From Streptomyces brasiliensis (GTDB lineage Bacteria > Actinomycetota > Actinomycetes > Streptomycetales > Streptomycetaceae), in NCBI RefSeq assembly GCF_014647875.1, contig NZ_BMQA01000009.1, positions 1 through 64,000 on the forward strand: a stretch of 64,000 nucleotides of DNA, written 5' to 3'. Each line of letters opens with the position of its first letter. Position 1 is the first letter of the stretch. The notes under the pieces are model-generated. The model saw nothing but the letters and a program-made list of their open reading frames with translations. It was not told the origin of the DNA and ran no database searches. Positions 56,927 to 64,000 of this stretch are shown here, piece by piece. A program made the position numbers and the translations under genes.

Positions 56927-57536
56927 AGCGGGCACCGTATTGTGGTCCGCGGATACAGAGCTGTGCGATGTGACCTGACCGGGCCGGCGGCATCTTCCGC
57001 TGCCGGCGGCACCCGGACGGCACCTGGAACCGAGGCGCCGGGAAGACCGGGTCCGCGGCTTCCCAGAGCCGGTGGCGACACCCTGGCGGCCGGCCCCGTG
57101 CCGAGGTCACTTGGGCCATGTGTTTGGCCTGTGTCACGCCCGGGGTAATCTCTACGGCCCGATTGGCCAGCCCCCCGCCCCCTGTGGCAGACTGTCCGAG
57201 TTGCTCGGTCGAGTGTTGATGCTGCGCGCCTCCCGCCGGGGGGACCGGAAGCGAGTCCCACAGTACTCGTCGTCCTAACTGCCACCACGGCAGCACTGGG
57301 GCGGACGTACGGGAATCTTCCGGGAAGTGTCAGCGCAGCACCGGCCAGGCACCCGGTGGGCCTTCCGCCCCCGGCCTGCGGTTCCACCAGGGCCGTGCGC
57401 ATTCCCCGCAGGGATGTTCGAGCAAGGGACATTCATGTCAGCGGGGGCGCGACACGCCCGACCGCGTGGGTCGGAGAACGAGAACATGGAACACCGGGTT
57501 CCGGAGCGTGAGAAGAGACAGGACTACGGAGTAGCC
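56927..57536 (+). promoter_or_regulatory. S10 operon promoter and leader region
   Basis: No gene is supported in these 610 bases. A promoter-like TTGGCC (57124-57129) and TAATCT (57146-57151), 16-bp spacing, lie 390 bases before rpsJ; another weak TTGGCC at 57163 has no clear -10. The hairpin element at 57450 is shared with rpsL. A frame from 57327 leads in-frame into rpsJ but does not look like protein coding sequence. Confidence 0.5.
57450..57477 (+). promoter_or_regulatory. Leader hairpin shared with str operon, copy 2
   Basis: A 28-base element differing from that at 46352-46379 by one base (G for A), with hairpin CCGACC-GCGTG-GGTCGG. It ends 59 bases upstream of the rpsJ start. Confidence 0.6.
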
Positions 57537-57845
57537 ATGGCGGGACAGAAGATCCGCATCCGGCTCAAGGCCTACGACCACGAGGTCATCGACTCCTCGG
57601 CGAAGAAGATCGTCGAGACGGTGACCCGCACTGGTGCGTCGGTCGCGGGCCCGGTGCCGCTGCCCACTGAGAAGAACGTGTACTGCGTCATCAAGTCGCC
57701 GCACAAGTACAAGGACTCGCGCGAGCACTTCGAGATGCGCACGCACAAGCGCCTGATCGACATCCTCGACCCGACGCCCAAGACCGTTGACTCTCTGATG
57801 CGACTCGACCTCCCGGCCGGTGTCGACATCGAGATCAAGCTCTGA
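57537..57845 (+). CDS. rpsJ: 30S ribosomal protein S10
   Basis: A 102-residue small-subunit protein, also the NusE partner of NusG. The sequence [20 protein letters not shown] and [19 protein letters not shown] is the full family pattern. ATG 57537 gives the standard MAGQKIRI start, although the frame stays open upstream. It opens the S10 operon; rplC starts 17 bases after it. Confidence 0.98.
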   Translation: MAGQKIRIRLKAYDHEVIDSSAKKIVETVTRTGASVAGPVPLPTEKNVYCVIKSPHKYKDSREHFEMRTHKRLIDILDPTPKTVDSLMRLDLPAGVDIEIKL

Positions 57846-57862
57846 GGGCCGGTGATCTGAGA

Positions 57863-58507
57863 ATGGCTAAGCAGATCAAGGGCATCCTGGGCGAGAAGCT
57901 CGGCATGACGCAGGTGTGGGACGAGAACAACCGTGTTGTTCCGGTCACCGTCGTCAAGGCCGGCCCCAACGTCGTGACCCAGGTTCGCACCAACGACGTC
58001 GACGGCTACGAGTCGGTCCAGATCGCCTTCGGCGAGATCGACCCGCGCAAGGTGAACAAGCCCCTCAAGGGCCACTTCGCCAAGGCCGATGTCACCCCCC
58101 GTCGTCACCTCGTCGAGATCCGCACCGCTGACGCCTCCGAGTACACGCTCGGCCAGGAAGTCACGGCTGAGGTCTTCGAGGCCGGCGTGAAGGTCGACGT
58201 CACCGGCAAGAGCAAGGGCAAGGGCTTCGCCGGTGTCATGAAGCGTCACAACTTCAAGGGCCTCGGCGCCGGACACGGCACCCAGCGCAAGCACCGCTCT
58301 CCCGGTTCCATCGGTGGCTGCGCCACCCCGGGCCGCGTGTTCAAGGGCCTCCGCATGGCGGGTCGCATGGGCAACGAGCGGGTCACCACCCAGAACCTGA
58401 CCGTCCACGCCGTTGACGCGGAGAAGGGTCTGCTGCTCATCAAGGGCGCGGTTCCCGGTCCGAACGGCGGCCTCGTCCTGGTCCGCACCGCGGCCAAGGG
58501 GGCCTGA
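57863..58507 (+). CDS. rplC: 50S ribosomal protein L3
   Basis: A 214-residue protein near the peptidyl-transferase centre. Key segments are [15 protein letters not shown], the W-loop region [20 protein letters not shown] and [23 protein letters not shown] 57863, 17 bases from the rpsJ stop. rplD starts 8 bases after its stop. Confidence 0.98.
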   Translation: MAKQIKGILGEKLGMTQVWDENNRVVPVTVVKAGPNVVTQVRTNDVDGYESVQIAFGEIDPRKVNKPLKGHFAKADVTPRRHLVEIRTADASEYTLGQEVTAEVFEAGVKVDVTGKSKGKGFAGVMKRHNFKGLGAGHGTQRKHRSPGSIGGCATPGRVFKGLRMAGRMGNERVTTQNLTVHAVDAEKGLLLIKGAVPGPNGGLVLVRTAAKGA

Positions 58508-58515
58508 GGTAACCG

Positions 58516-59172
58516 ATGAGCACTGTTGACATCCTTTCGCCGCTGGGCGACAAGGCCGGTTCCGTCGAGCTCCCCGCGGAGATCTTCGACGTCGAGAAGA
58601 TCAGCATCCCGCTGATCCACCAGGTCGTCGTCGCGCAGCTGGCCGCTGCCCGCCAGGGCACGCACAAGACGAAGACCCGTGGCGAGGTCCGTGGTGGCGG
58701 CAAGAAGCCGTACCGCCAGAAGGGCACCGGTCGCGCCCGTCAGGGTTCGACCCGCGCGCCGCAGTTCGCCGGTGGTGGCGTCGTGCACGGTCCCGTGCCG
58801 CGCGACTACTCGCAGCGCACCCCGAAGAAGATGAAGGCCGCGGCCCTGCGCCACGCCCTCACCGACCGGGCGCGTCACAACCGCATCCACGTCGTCTCCG
58901 GCGTGGTCGAGGGCGAGAACCCCAGCACCAAGGCCGCCAAGAGCCTGTTCGGCAAGATCAGCGAGCGCAAGAACCTGCTCCTGGTCGTCGAGCGCGCCGA
59001 CGAGGCCGCGTGGCTGTCCGCCCGCAACCTGCCCCAGGTCCACATCCTGGAGCCGGGCCAGCTGAACACGTACGACGTTCTCGTCTCGGACGACGTGGTC
59101 TTCACCCAGGCCGCGTTCGAGTCCTTCGTGTCCGGCCCGAAGGCCAATGACACCGAAGGGAGCGAGGCCTGA
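58516..59172 (+). CDS. rplD: 50S ribosomal protein L4
   Basis: A 218-residue protein lining the exit tunnel. The tunnel loop reads [20 protein letters not shown] then [19 protein letters not shown], unaltered at macrolide-sensitive positions as far as can be judged. ATG 58516. Its stop overlaps the rplW start (TGATG), showing coupling. In E. coli L4 represses the S10 operon; no equivalent site can be claimed here. Confidence 0.97.
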   Translation: MSTVDILSPLGDKAGSVELPAEIFDVEKISIPLIHQVVVAQLAAARQGTHKTKTRGEVRGGGKKPYRQKGTGRARQGSTRAPQFAGGGVVHGPVPRDYSQRTPKKMKAAALRHALTDRARHNRIHVVSGVVEGENPSTKAAKSLFGKISERKNLLLVVERADEAAWLSARNLPQVHILEPGQLNTYDVLVSDDVVFTQAAFESFVSGPKANDTEGSEA

Positions 59173-59591
59173 TGGCTGTCCGTCACCCGAGCATCGCCTC
59201 GAAGGCGGCGAAGGCCGCCAAGGCCGCCCGCCTCGCCAAGGCGAAGCGTCACGCCACCGAGGGCAAGAACACCGTCGAGACCCCGCTGAGCAAGTCGTAC
59301 ACGGACCCCCGTGACGTGCTGCTGAAGCCGGTCGTCTCGGAGAAGAGCTACGCGCTCCTGGACGAGAACAAGTACACGTTCATCGTCGACCCGAACGCCA
59401 ACAAGACCCAGATCAAGCAGGCCGTCCAGGCGGTCTTCTCGGTCAAGGTCACCGGGGTCAACACGATCAACCGCCAGGGCAAGCGCAAGCGGACCCGCAC
59501 CGGCTTCGGCCAGCGTGCGGCGACCAAGCGCGCGATCGTGACCCTCGCCGAGGGCGACCGTATCGACATCTTCGGCGGTCCGACCGCGTAA
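59172..59591 (+). CDS. rplW: 50S ribosomal protein L23
   Basis: A 139-residue exit-site protein that docks SRP and trigger factor. The family core is [38 protein letters not shown] and [15 protein letters not shown]. The first 35 residues are an Ala/Lys-rich extension ([17 protein letters not shown]), which lengthens it compared with the usual 95-100 residues of other bacteria. ATG 59172 overlaps the rplD stop. Confidence 0.96.
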   Translation: MAVRHPSIASKAAKAAKAARLAKAKRHATEGKNTVETPLSKSYTDPRDVLLKPVVSEKSYALLDENKYTFIVDPNANKTQIKQAVQAVFSVKVTGVNTINRQGKRKRTRTGFGQRAATKRAIVTLAEGDRIDIFGGPTA

Positions 59592-59629
59592 GCGGGTCGG
59601 ATCGTCCGATATCGGACGAGGACTGAGAA

Positions 59630-60466
59630 ATGGGAATCCGCAAGTACAAGCCGACTACGCCGGGCCGTCGTGGCGCCAGCGTCGCCGACTTCGTCGAGGT
59701 CACGCGGTCCACGCCGGAGAAGTCGCTGGTCCGCCCCCTGCACAGCAAGGGCGGCCGTAACAACGCCGGTCGTGTGACCGTTCGCCACCAGGGTGGCGGA
59801 CACAAGCGCGCCTACCGCGTGATCGACTTCCGTCGTCACGACAAGGACGGCGTGCCGGCGAAGGTCGCGCACATCGAGTACGACCCCAACCGCACCGCGC
59901 GCATCGCGCTGCTGCACTACGCCGACGGCGAGAAGCGCTACATCCTCGCGCCGCGCGGCCTGTCGCAGGGCGACCGCGTCGAGAACGGTCCCGGGGCCGA
60001 CATCAAGCCGGGCAACAACCTCGCCCTGCGCAACATCCCGGTCGGTACGACGCTGCACGCCATCGAGCTGCGTCCGGGCGGCGGCGCCAAGTTCGCCCGC
60101 TCGGCCGGTGCCTCGGTGCAGCTGCTCGCCAAGGAGGGCGCCTACGCCCACCTGCGCATGCCGTCCGGTGAGATCCGCCTGGTCGACGTCCGCTGCCGCG
60201 CCACTGTCGGCGAGGTCGGCAACGCCGAGCAGAGCAACATCAACTGGGGCAAGGCGGGTCGCAAGCGGTGGCTGGGCGTTCGCCCGTCCGTCCGTGGTGT
60301 GGTCATGAACCCGGTTGACCACCCGCACGGTGGTGGTGAGGGCCGGACCTCCGGTGGTCGCCACCCTGTGTCCCCGTGGGGCAAGAAGGAAGGCCGTACT
60401 CGTTCGCCCAAGAAGGCGTCGAACAAGTACATCGTCCGCCGCCGCAAGACGAACAAGAAGCGCTAA
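59630..60466 (+). CDS. rplB: 50S ribosomal protein L2
   Basis: A 278-residue protein required for peptidyl transfer and subunit joining. Signatures are [40 protein letters not shown] and, near the C-terminus, [20 protein letters not shown] with the key His. ATG 59630 follows GAGGACTGAGAA. It lies 38 bases after rplW and 12 before rpsS. Confidence 0.98.
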   Translation: MGIRKYKPTTPGRRGASVADFVEVTRSTPEKSLVRPLHSKGGRNNAGRVTVRHQGGGHKRAYRVIDFRRHDKDGVPAKVAHIEYDPNRTARIALLHYADGEKRYILAPRGLSQGDRVENGPGADIKPGNNLALRNIPVGTTLHAIELRPGGGAKFARSAGASVQLLAKEGAYAHLRMPSGEIRLVDVRCRATVGEVGNAEQSNINWGKAGRKRWLGVRPSVRGVVMNPVDHPHGGGEGRTSGGRHPVSPWGKKEGRTRSPKKASNKYIVRRRKTNKKR

Positions 60467-60478
60467 GGACGGGTTGAG

Positions 60479-60760
60479 ATGCCTCGTAGCTTGAAGAAGG
60501 GACCCTTCGTCGACGACCACCTGATCAAGAAGGTGGACGCGCAGAACGAAGCCGGTACCAAGAACGTCATCAAGACCTGGTCCCGCCGCTCGATGATCAT
60601 CCCGGCCATGCTCGGCCACACGATTGCGGTGCACAACGGCAAGACCCACATCCCGGTGTTTGTCACCGAGTCGATGGTCGGCCACAAGCTCGGCGAGTTC
60701 TCGCCGACGCGCACCTTCCGGGGTCACGTCAAGGACGACCGGAAGTCGAAGCGCCGCTAG
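60479..60760 (+). CDS. rpsS: 30S ribosomal protein S19
   Basis: A 93-residue protein of the small-subunit head. [20 protein letters not shown] and [20 protein letters not shown] identify it. ATG 60479 just after the rplB stop, with AAGGACGGGTTGAG as the ribosome site. Confidence 0.98.
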   Translation: MPRSLKKGPFVDDHLIKKVDAQNEAGTKNVIKTWSRRSMIIPAMLGHTIAVHNGKTHIPVFVTESMVGHKLGEFSPTRTFRGHVKDDRKSKRR

Positions 60761-60804
60761 TCAGCGGGGTGTGAAAGATCATGACAAACACTGAAGGGAC
60801 AACC

Positions 60805-61152
60805 ATGGAAGCCAGGGCCCAGGCGCGGTACATCCGCGTCACGCCCATGAAGGCCCGCCGTGTGGTGGACCTCATCCGTGGCATGGACGCCACGGAGGCT
60901 CAGGCGGTCCTGCGTTTCGCCCCGCAGGCCGCGAGCGTGCCGGTCGGCAAGGTGCTGGACAGCGCCATCGCCAACGCCGCGCACAACTACGACCACACCG
61001 ACGTCGACAGCCTCTTCATTTCCGAGGCCTACGTCGACGAGGGCCCGACCCTGAAGCGGTTCCGTCCGCGTGCCCAGGGCCGTGCCTACCGGATCCGCAA
61101 GCGGACCAGCCACATCACCGTGGTCGTCAGCAGCAAGGAAGGAACCCGGTAA
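60805..61152 (+). CDS. rplV: 50S ribosomal protein L22
   Basis: A 115-residue tunnel protein. [20 protein letters not shown] and [14 protein letters not shown] identify it, and the extended loop [20 protein letters not shown] contacts the tunnel. ATG 60805 was chosen (GAAGGGAC 6 bases upstream and the usual N-terminus) over ATG 60781, which would add MTNTEGTT and lacks a good ribosome site. Its stop overlaps the rpsC start (TAATG). Confidence 0.97.
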   Translation: MEARAQARYIRVTPMKARRVVDLIRGMDATEAQAVLRFAPQAASVPVGKVLDSAIANAAHNYDHTDVDSLFISEAYVDEGPTLKRFRPRAQGRAYRIRKRTSHITVVVSSKEGTR

Positions 61153-61973
61153 TGGGCCAGAAGGTAAACCCGCACGGGTTCCGGCTCGGTGTCACCACGG
61201 ACTTCAAGTCCCGGTGGTACGCCGACAAGCTGTACAAGGACTACGTCAAGGAAGACGTCGCCATCCGTCGGATGATGACGTCCGGCATGGAGCGCGCCGG
61301 CATCTCCAAGGTCGAGATCGAGCGCACCCGTGACCGCGTGCGTGTGGACATCCACACCGCTCGTCCGGGCATCGTCATCGGCCGCCGTGGCGCCGAGGCC
61401 GACCGCATCCGCGGTGACCTCGAGAAGCTCACGGGCAAGCAGGTCCAGCTGAACATCCTCGAGGTCAAGAACCCCGAGACCGACGCTCAGCTGGTTGCCC
61501 AGGCCGTTGCCGAGCAGCTCTCCTCCCGCGTCTCCTTCCGTCGGGCCATGCGCAAGAGCATGCAGTCCGCCATGAAGGCCGGCGCCAAGGGCATCAAGAT
61601 CCAGTGCGGTGGCCGCCTCGGCGGCGCCGAGATGTCCCGCTCGGAGTTCTACCGCGAGGGCCGTGTGCCCCTGCACACGCTCCGCGCGAACGTGGACTAC
61701 GGCTTCTTCGAGGCCAAGACGACCTTCGGCCGTATCGGTGTGAAGGTCTGGATCTACAAGGGCGACGTCAAGAACATCGCCGAGGTCCGCGCCGAGAACG
61801 CTGCCGCCCGTGCGGGCAACCGCCCGGCCCGCGGTGGCGCCGACCGCCCGGCCCGTGGTGGCCGCGGTGGCGAGCGGCGCGGTCGCAAGCCGCAGCAGGC
61901 TGCCGGCGCCGAGGCCCCCAAGGCCGAGGCTCCCGCTGCCGCTCCGGCTGAGAGCACCGGAACGGAGGCCTGA
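61152..61973 (+). CDS. rpsC: 30S ribosomal protein S3
   Basis: A 273-residue protein at the mRNA entry site. The KH domain includes [20 protein letters not shown], and the core [20 protein letters not shown] and [21 protein letters not shown]. The C-terminal 55 residues are a low-complexity tail, RPARGG repeats then an Ala/Pro/Glu-rich end, typical of actinobacterial S3. ATG 61152 overlaps the rplV stop. Confidence 0.97.
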   Translation: MGQKVNPHGFRLGVTTDFKSRWYADKLYKDYVKEDVAIRRMMTSGMERAGISKVEIERTRDRVRVDIHTARPGIVIGRRGAEADRIRGDLEKLTGKQVQLNILEVKNPETDAQLVAQAVAEQLSSRVSFRRAMRKSMQSAMKAGAKGIKIQCGGRLGGAEMSRSEFYREGRVPLHTLRANVDYGFFEAKTTFGRIGVKVWIYKGDVKNIAEVRAENAAARAGNRPARGGADRPARGGRGGERRGRKPQQAAGAEAPKAEAPAAAPAESTGTEA

Positions 61974-61978
61974 CCGTC

Positions 61979-62398
61979 ATGCTGATCCCCCGTAGGGTCA
62001 AGCACCGCAAGCAGCACCACCCGGGACGCAGCGGCGCTGCCAAGGGTGGCACCACGGTTGCGTTCGGCGAGTACGGCATCCAGGCGCTCACTCCGGCGTA
62101 TGTGACGAACCGTCAGATCGAGGCCGCTCGTATCGCCATGACGCGTCACATCAAGCGTGGTGGCAAGGTCTGGATCAACATCTACCCGGACCGTCCGCTC
62201 ACCAAGAAGCCCGCCGAGACCCGCATGGGTTCCGGTAAGGGTTCTCCGGAGTGGTGGATCGCCAACGTCAAGCCCGGACGCGTCATGTTCGAGCTGTCGT
62301 ACCCCAACGAGAAGATCGCCCGTGAGGCGCTGACCCGTGCGGCCCACAAGCTGCCGATGAAGTGCCGGATCGTCAAGCGCGAGGCAGGTGAAGCGTGA
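61979..62398 (+). CDS. rplP: 50S ribosomal protein L16
   Basis: A 139-residue protein near the A-site t[41 protein letters not shown] and [20 protein letters not shown] are the family hallmarks. ATG 61979, five bases after rpsC's stop. Its stop overlaps the rpmC start (TGATG). Confidence 0.98.
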   Translation: MLIPRRVKHRKQHHPGRSGAAKGGTTVAFGEYGIQALTPAYVTNRQIEAARIAMTRHIKRGGKVWINIYPDRPLTKKPAETRMGSGKGSPEWWIANVKPGRVMFELSYPNEKIAREALTRAAHKLPMKCRIVKREAGEA

Positions 62399-62622
62399 TG
62401 TCGGCCGGTACCAAGGCGTCCGAGCTGCGCGAGCTGGGCAACGAGGAGCTTCTGGCGAAGCTCCGCGAGGCCAAGGAAGAGCTGTTCAACCTCCGCTTCC
62501 AGGCGGCGACCGGTCAGCTCGAGAACCATGGCCGTCTGAAGGCGGTCCGCAAGGACATCGCGCGGATCTACACCCTGATGCGCGAGCGTGAGCTGGGCAT
62601 CGAAACGGTGGAGAACGCCTGA
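62398..62622 (+). CDS. rpmC: 50S ribosomal protein L29
   Basis: A 74-residue two-helix protein at the tunnel exit. [20 protein letters not shown] and [20 protein letters not shown] identify it. ATG 62398 (overlapping the rplP stop) gives [10 protein letters not shown], the expected start; the GTG one codon earlier is less likely. Its stop overlaps the rpsQ start. Confidence 0.96.
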   Translation: MSAGTKASELRELGNEELLAKLREAKEELFNLRFQAATGQLENHGRLKAVRKDIARIYTLMRERELGIETVENA

Positions 62623-62900
62623 TGAGCGAGAAGAACGTGACTGAGACCGAGCGCAACGCACGGAAGACCCGTGAGGGTCTGGTCGTCAGCGACAAGATGG
62701 ACAAGACCGTCGTCGTCGCCGTCGAGGACCGCGTGAAGCACGCCCTGTACGGCAAGGTCATCCGCCGTACGAACAAGCTCAAGGCGCACGACGAGCAGAA
62801 CGCTGCCGGTGTCGGCGACCGCGTCCTCCTGATGGAGACCCGGAAGCTGTCCGCCAGCAAGCACTGGCGCGTCGTCGAGATCCTCGAGAAGGCCAAGTAG
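62622..62900 (+). CDS. rpsQ: 30S ribosomal protein S17
   Basis: A 92-residue OB-fold protein that binds early in 30S assembly. [20 protein letters not shown] and [20 protein letters not shown] are the family marks. ATG 62622 overlaps the rpmC stop. It is the last gene of the S10 group; two hairpins lie in the 111-base gap before rplN. Confidence 0.97.
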   Translation: MSEKNVTETERNARKTREGLVVSDKMDKTVVVAVEDRVKHALYGKVIRRTNKLKAHDEQNAAGVGDRVLLMETRKLSASKHWRVVEILEKAK

Positions 62901-62905
62901 CAATT

Positions 62906-62983
62906 CCTGCGGGGCAGTTGCCTCGCAGGACAGTTCCGCCAGGCTCGGCAGGGGCTCCCCTCGGACAGAGGCGGCCCCTGCCG
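62906..62983 (+). promoter_or_regulatory. Two hairpins at the S10/spc operon junction
   Basis: CCTGCGGGGCA/TGCCTCGCAGG (62906-62929, 2-base spacer, one G-U) is followed by CGGCAGGGGC/GCCCCTGCCG (62946-62983). No T-run follows either, and AACAGGAGAT for rplN comes 30 bases later. They may attenuate or process the transcript, or bind a regulatory ribosomal protein. Confidence 0.55.
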
Positions 62984-63011
62984 GGAACCGGCAGACAAAC
63001 AGGAGATAGAC

Positions 63012-63380
63012 GTGATCCAGCAGGAGTCGCGACTGCGTGTCGCCGACAACACTGGTGCGAAGGAGATCCTTTGCATCCGTGTGCTCGGTGGCTCCGGTCG
63101 CCGCTACGCGGGCATCGGTGACGTCATCGTCGCCACCGTCAAGGACGCGATCCCCGGTGGCAACGTGAAGAAGGGTGACGTCGTCAAGGCGGTCATCGTT
63201 CGCACCGTCAAGGAGCGCCGCCGTCCGGACGGCTCGTACATCCGCTTCGACGAGAACGCCGCCGTCATTCTGAAGAACGACGGCGACCCTCGCGGCACCC
63301 GCATCTTCGGCCCGGTCGGCCGTGAGCTGCGCGAGAAGAAGTTCATGAAGATCATCTCGCTCGCGCCGGAGGTGCTGTAA
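63012..63380 (+). CDS. rplN: 50S ribosomal protein L14
   Basis: A 122-residue protein at the subunit interface. [20 protein letters not shown] and [20 protein letters not shown] identify it. GTG 63012 with AACAGGAGATAGAC upstream. It is the first gene of the spc group; rplX starts two bases after its stop. Confidence 0.98.
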   Translation: MIQQESRLRVADNTGAKEILCIRVLGGSGRRYAGIGDVIVATVKDAIPGGNVKKGDVVKAVIVRTVKERRRPDGSYIRFDENAAVILKNDGDPRGTRIFGPVGRELREKKFMKIISLAPEVL

Positions 63381-63382
63381 GC

Positions 63383-63706
63383 ATGAAGATCAAGAAGGGC
63401 GACCTGGTCCAGGTCATCACCGGCAAGGACAAGGGCAAGCAGGGCAAGGTCATTGCCGCTTACCCGCGCGAGGAGCGTGTCCTGGTCGAGGGTGTCAACC
63501 GGGTCAAGAAGCACACCAAGGCCGGCCCGACCGCCAGCGGTTCTCAGGCCGGTGGCATCGTGACCACCGAGGCCCCCGTCCACGTGTCCAACGTTCAGCT
63601 GGTCGTGGAGAAGGACGGCAACAAGGTCGTCACGCGTGTCGGTTACCGCTTCGACGACGAAGGCAACAAGATCCGCGTTGCCAAGCGGACGGGTGAGGAC
63701 ATCTGA
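63383..63706 (+). CDS. rplX: 50S ribosomal protein L24
   Basis: A 107-residue assembly-initiator protein. The KOW motif [20 protein letters not shown] opens it and [19 protein letters not shown] follows. ATG 63383; its stop overlaps the rplE start (TGATG). Confidence 0.98.
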   Translation: MKIKKGDLVQVITGKDKGKQGKVIAAYPREERVLVEGVNRVKKHTKAGPTASGSQAGGIVTTEAPVHVSNVQLVVEKDGNKVVTRVGYRFDDEGNKIRVAKRTGEDI

Positions 63707-64000
63707 TGGCTACCACCACGACTCCGCGTCTGAAGCAGAAGTACCGCGAGGAGATCGCGGGCAAGCTGCGTGACGAGTTCAAGTACGAGAACGTCATGCA
63801 GATCCCCGGCCTCGTCAAGATCGTGGTCAACATGGGTGTCGGCGACGCCGCCCGTGACTCGAAGCTCATGGACGGTGCCGTCCGTGACCTGACCACCATC
63901 ACCGGTCAGAAGCCGGCCATCACCAAGGCCCGCAAGTCCATCGCGCAGTTCAAGCTGCGTGAGGGTCAGCCGATCGGTGCCCACGTCACGCTTCGTGGCG
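63706..64000 (+). CDS. rplE: 50S ribosomal protein L5, partial
   Basis: The first 98 residues of L5, which binds 5S r[42 protein letters not shown] and [20 protein letters not shown] are family sequence. The gene continues beyond the window (a full protein is about 185 residues). Confidence 0.97.
   Translation, partial: MATTTTPRLKQKYREEIAGKLRDEFKYENVMQIPGLVKIVVNMGVGDAARDSKLMDGAVRDLTTITGQKPAITKARKSIAQFKLREGQPIGAHVTLRG

Overview
The window is chromosomal DNA of a Streptomyces or very close relative. The evidence is the very high GC content with strong third-position GC bias, GTG and TTG starts (rpoB starts at TTG), the actinobacterial order secE-nusG-rplK-rplA-(two lipoproteins)-rplJ-rplL-rpoB-rpoC-rpsL-rpsG-fusA-tuf-(variable genes)-rpsJ, and family members typical of streptomycetes.

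Bases 1-17,300 are an accessory mosaic. They hold the 3' end of an insertion-sequence transposase, a HAD hydrolase, a two-component system, and a DUF4956 / VTC-domain / PAP2-like operon divergent from it. A Tn3-family transposon remnant follows (serine recombinase with its res site, a membrane-anchored protein kinase as cargo, and an N-terminally truncated transposase). It sits between a beheaded MFS transporter gene and the last codons of a LuxR-type regulator. Next come gene fragments (S8 peptidase tail, frameshifted hypothetical), a SigE-family sigma factor with a PASTA-domain membrane protein, a DUF1326-DUF2182 pair and a broken guanine deaminase. Two 3'-half copies of a tRNA-Tyr gene, each followed by a hairpin terminator, lie at 14,391 and about 17,221. 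They look like attachment-site scars. SLP1 of S. coelicolor is known to integrate into a tRNA-Tyr gene, so this region resembles the same integration hotspot.

Bases 17,400-31,000 are mostly conserved core: a small zinc-ribbon protein, NAD(P)-binding proteins, an amidohydrolase, tRNA-Thr, tRNA-Met, rpmG, two MaoC-type dehydratases, a TetR/MFS efflux pair with matching operators, murB, a second TetR/oxidoreductase divergent pair, adenosine deaminase and an aspartate aminotransferase. tRNA-Trp and secE follow.

Bases 31,193-50,860 carry the transcription and translation machinery: SecE, NusG, L11, L1, L10, L7/L12, RpoB, RpoC, S12, S7, EF-G and EF-Tu, with clear terminators, attenuators and promoters. 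Between tuf and rpsJ (50,860-57,500) is a second variable interval: a GH115-type alpha-glucuronidase, an FkbM methyltransferase and three hypothetical genes, one encoding a WXG100-like helical protein.

The S10 operon (rpsJ to rpsQ) and the start of the spc operon (rplN, rplX, rplE) fill the rest; rplE runs off the end. A 28-nt hairpin element is nearly identical in the leaders of rpsL and rpsJ and may coordinate the two operons.
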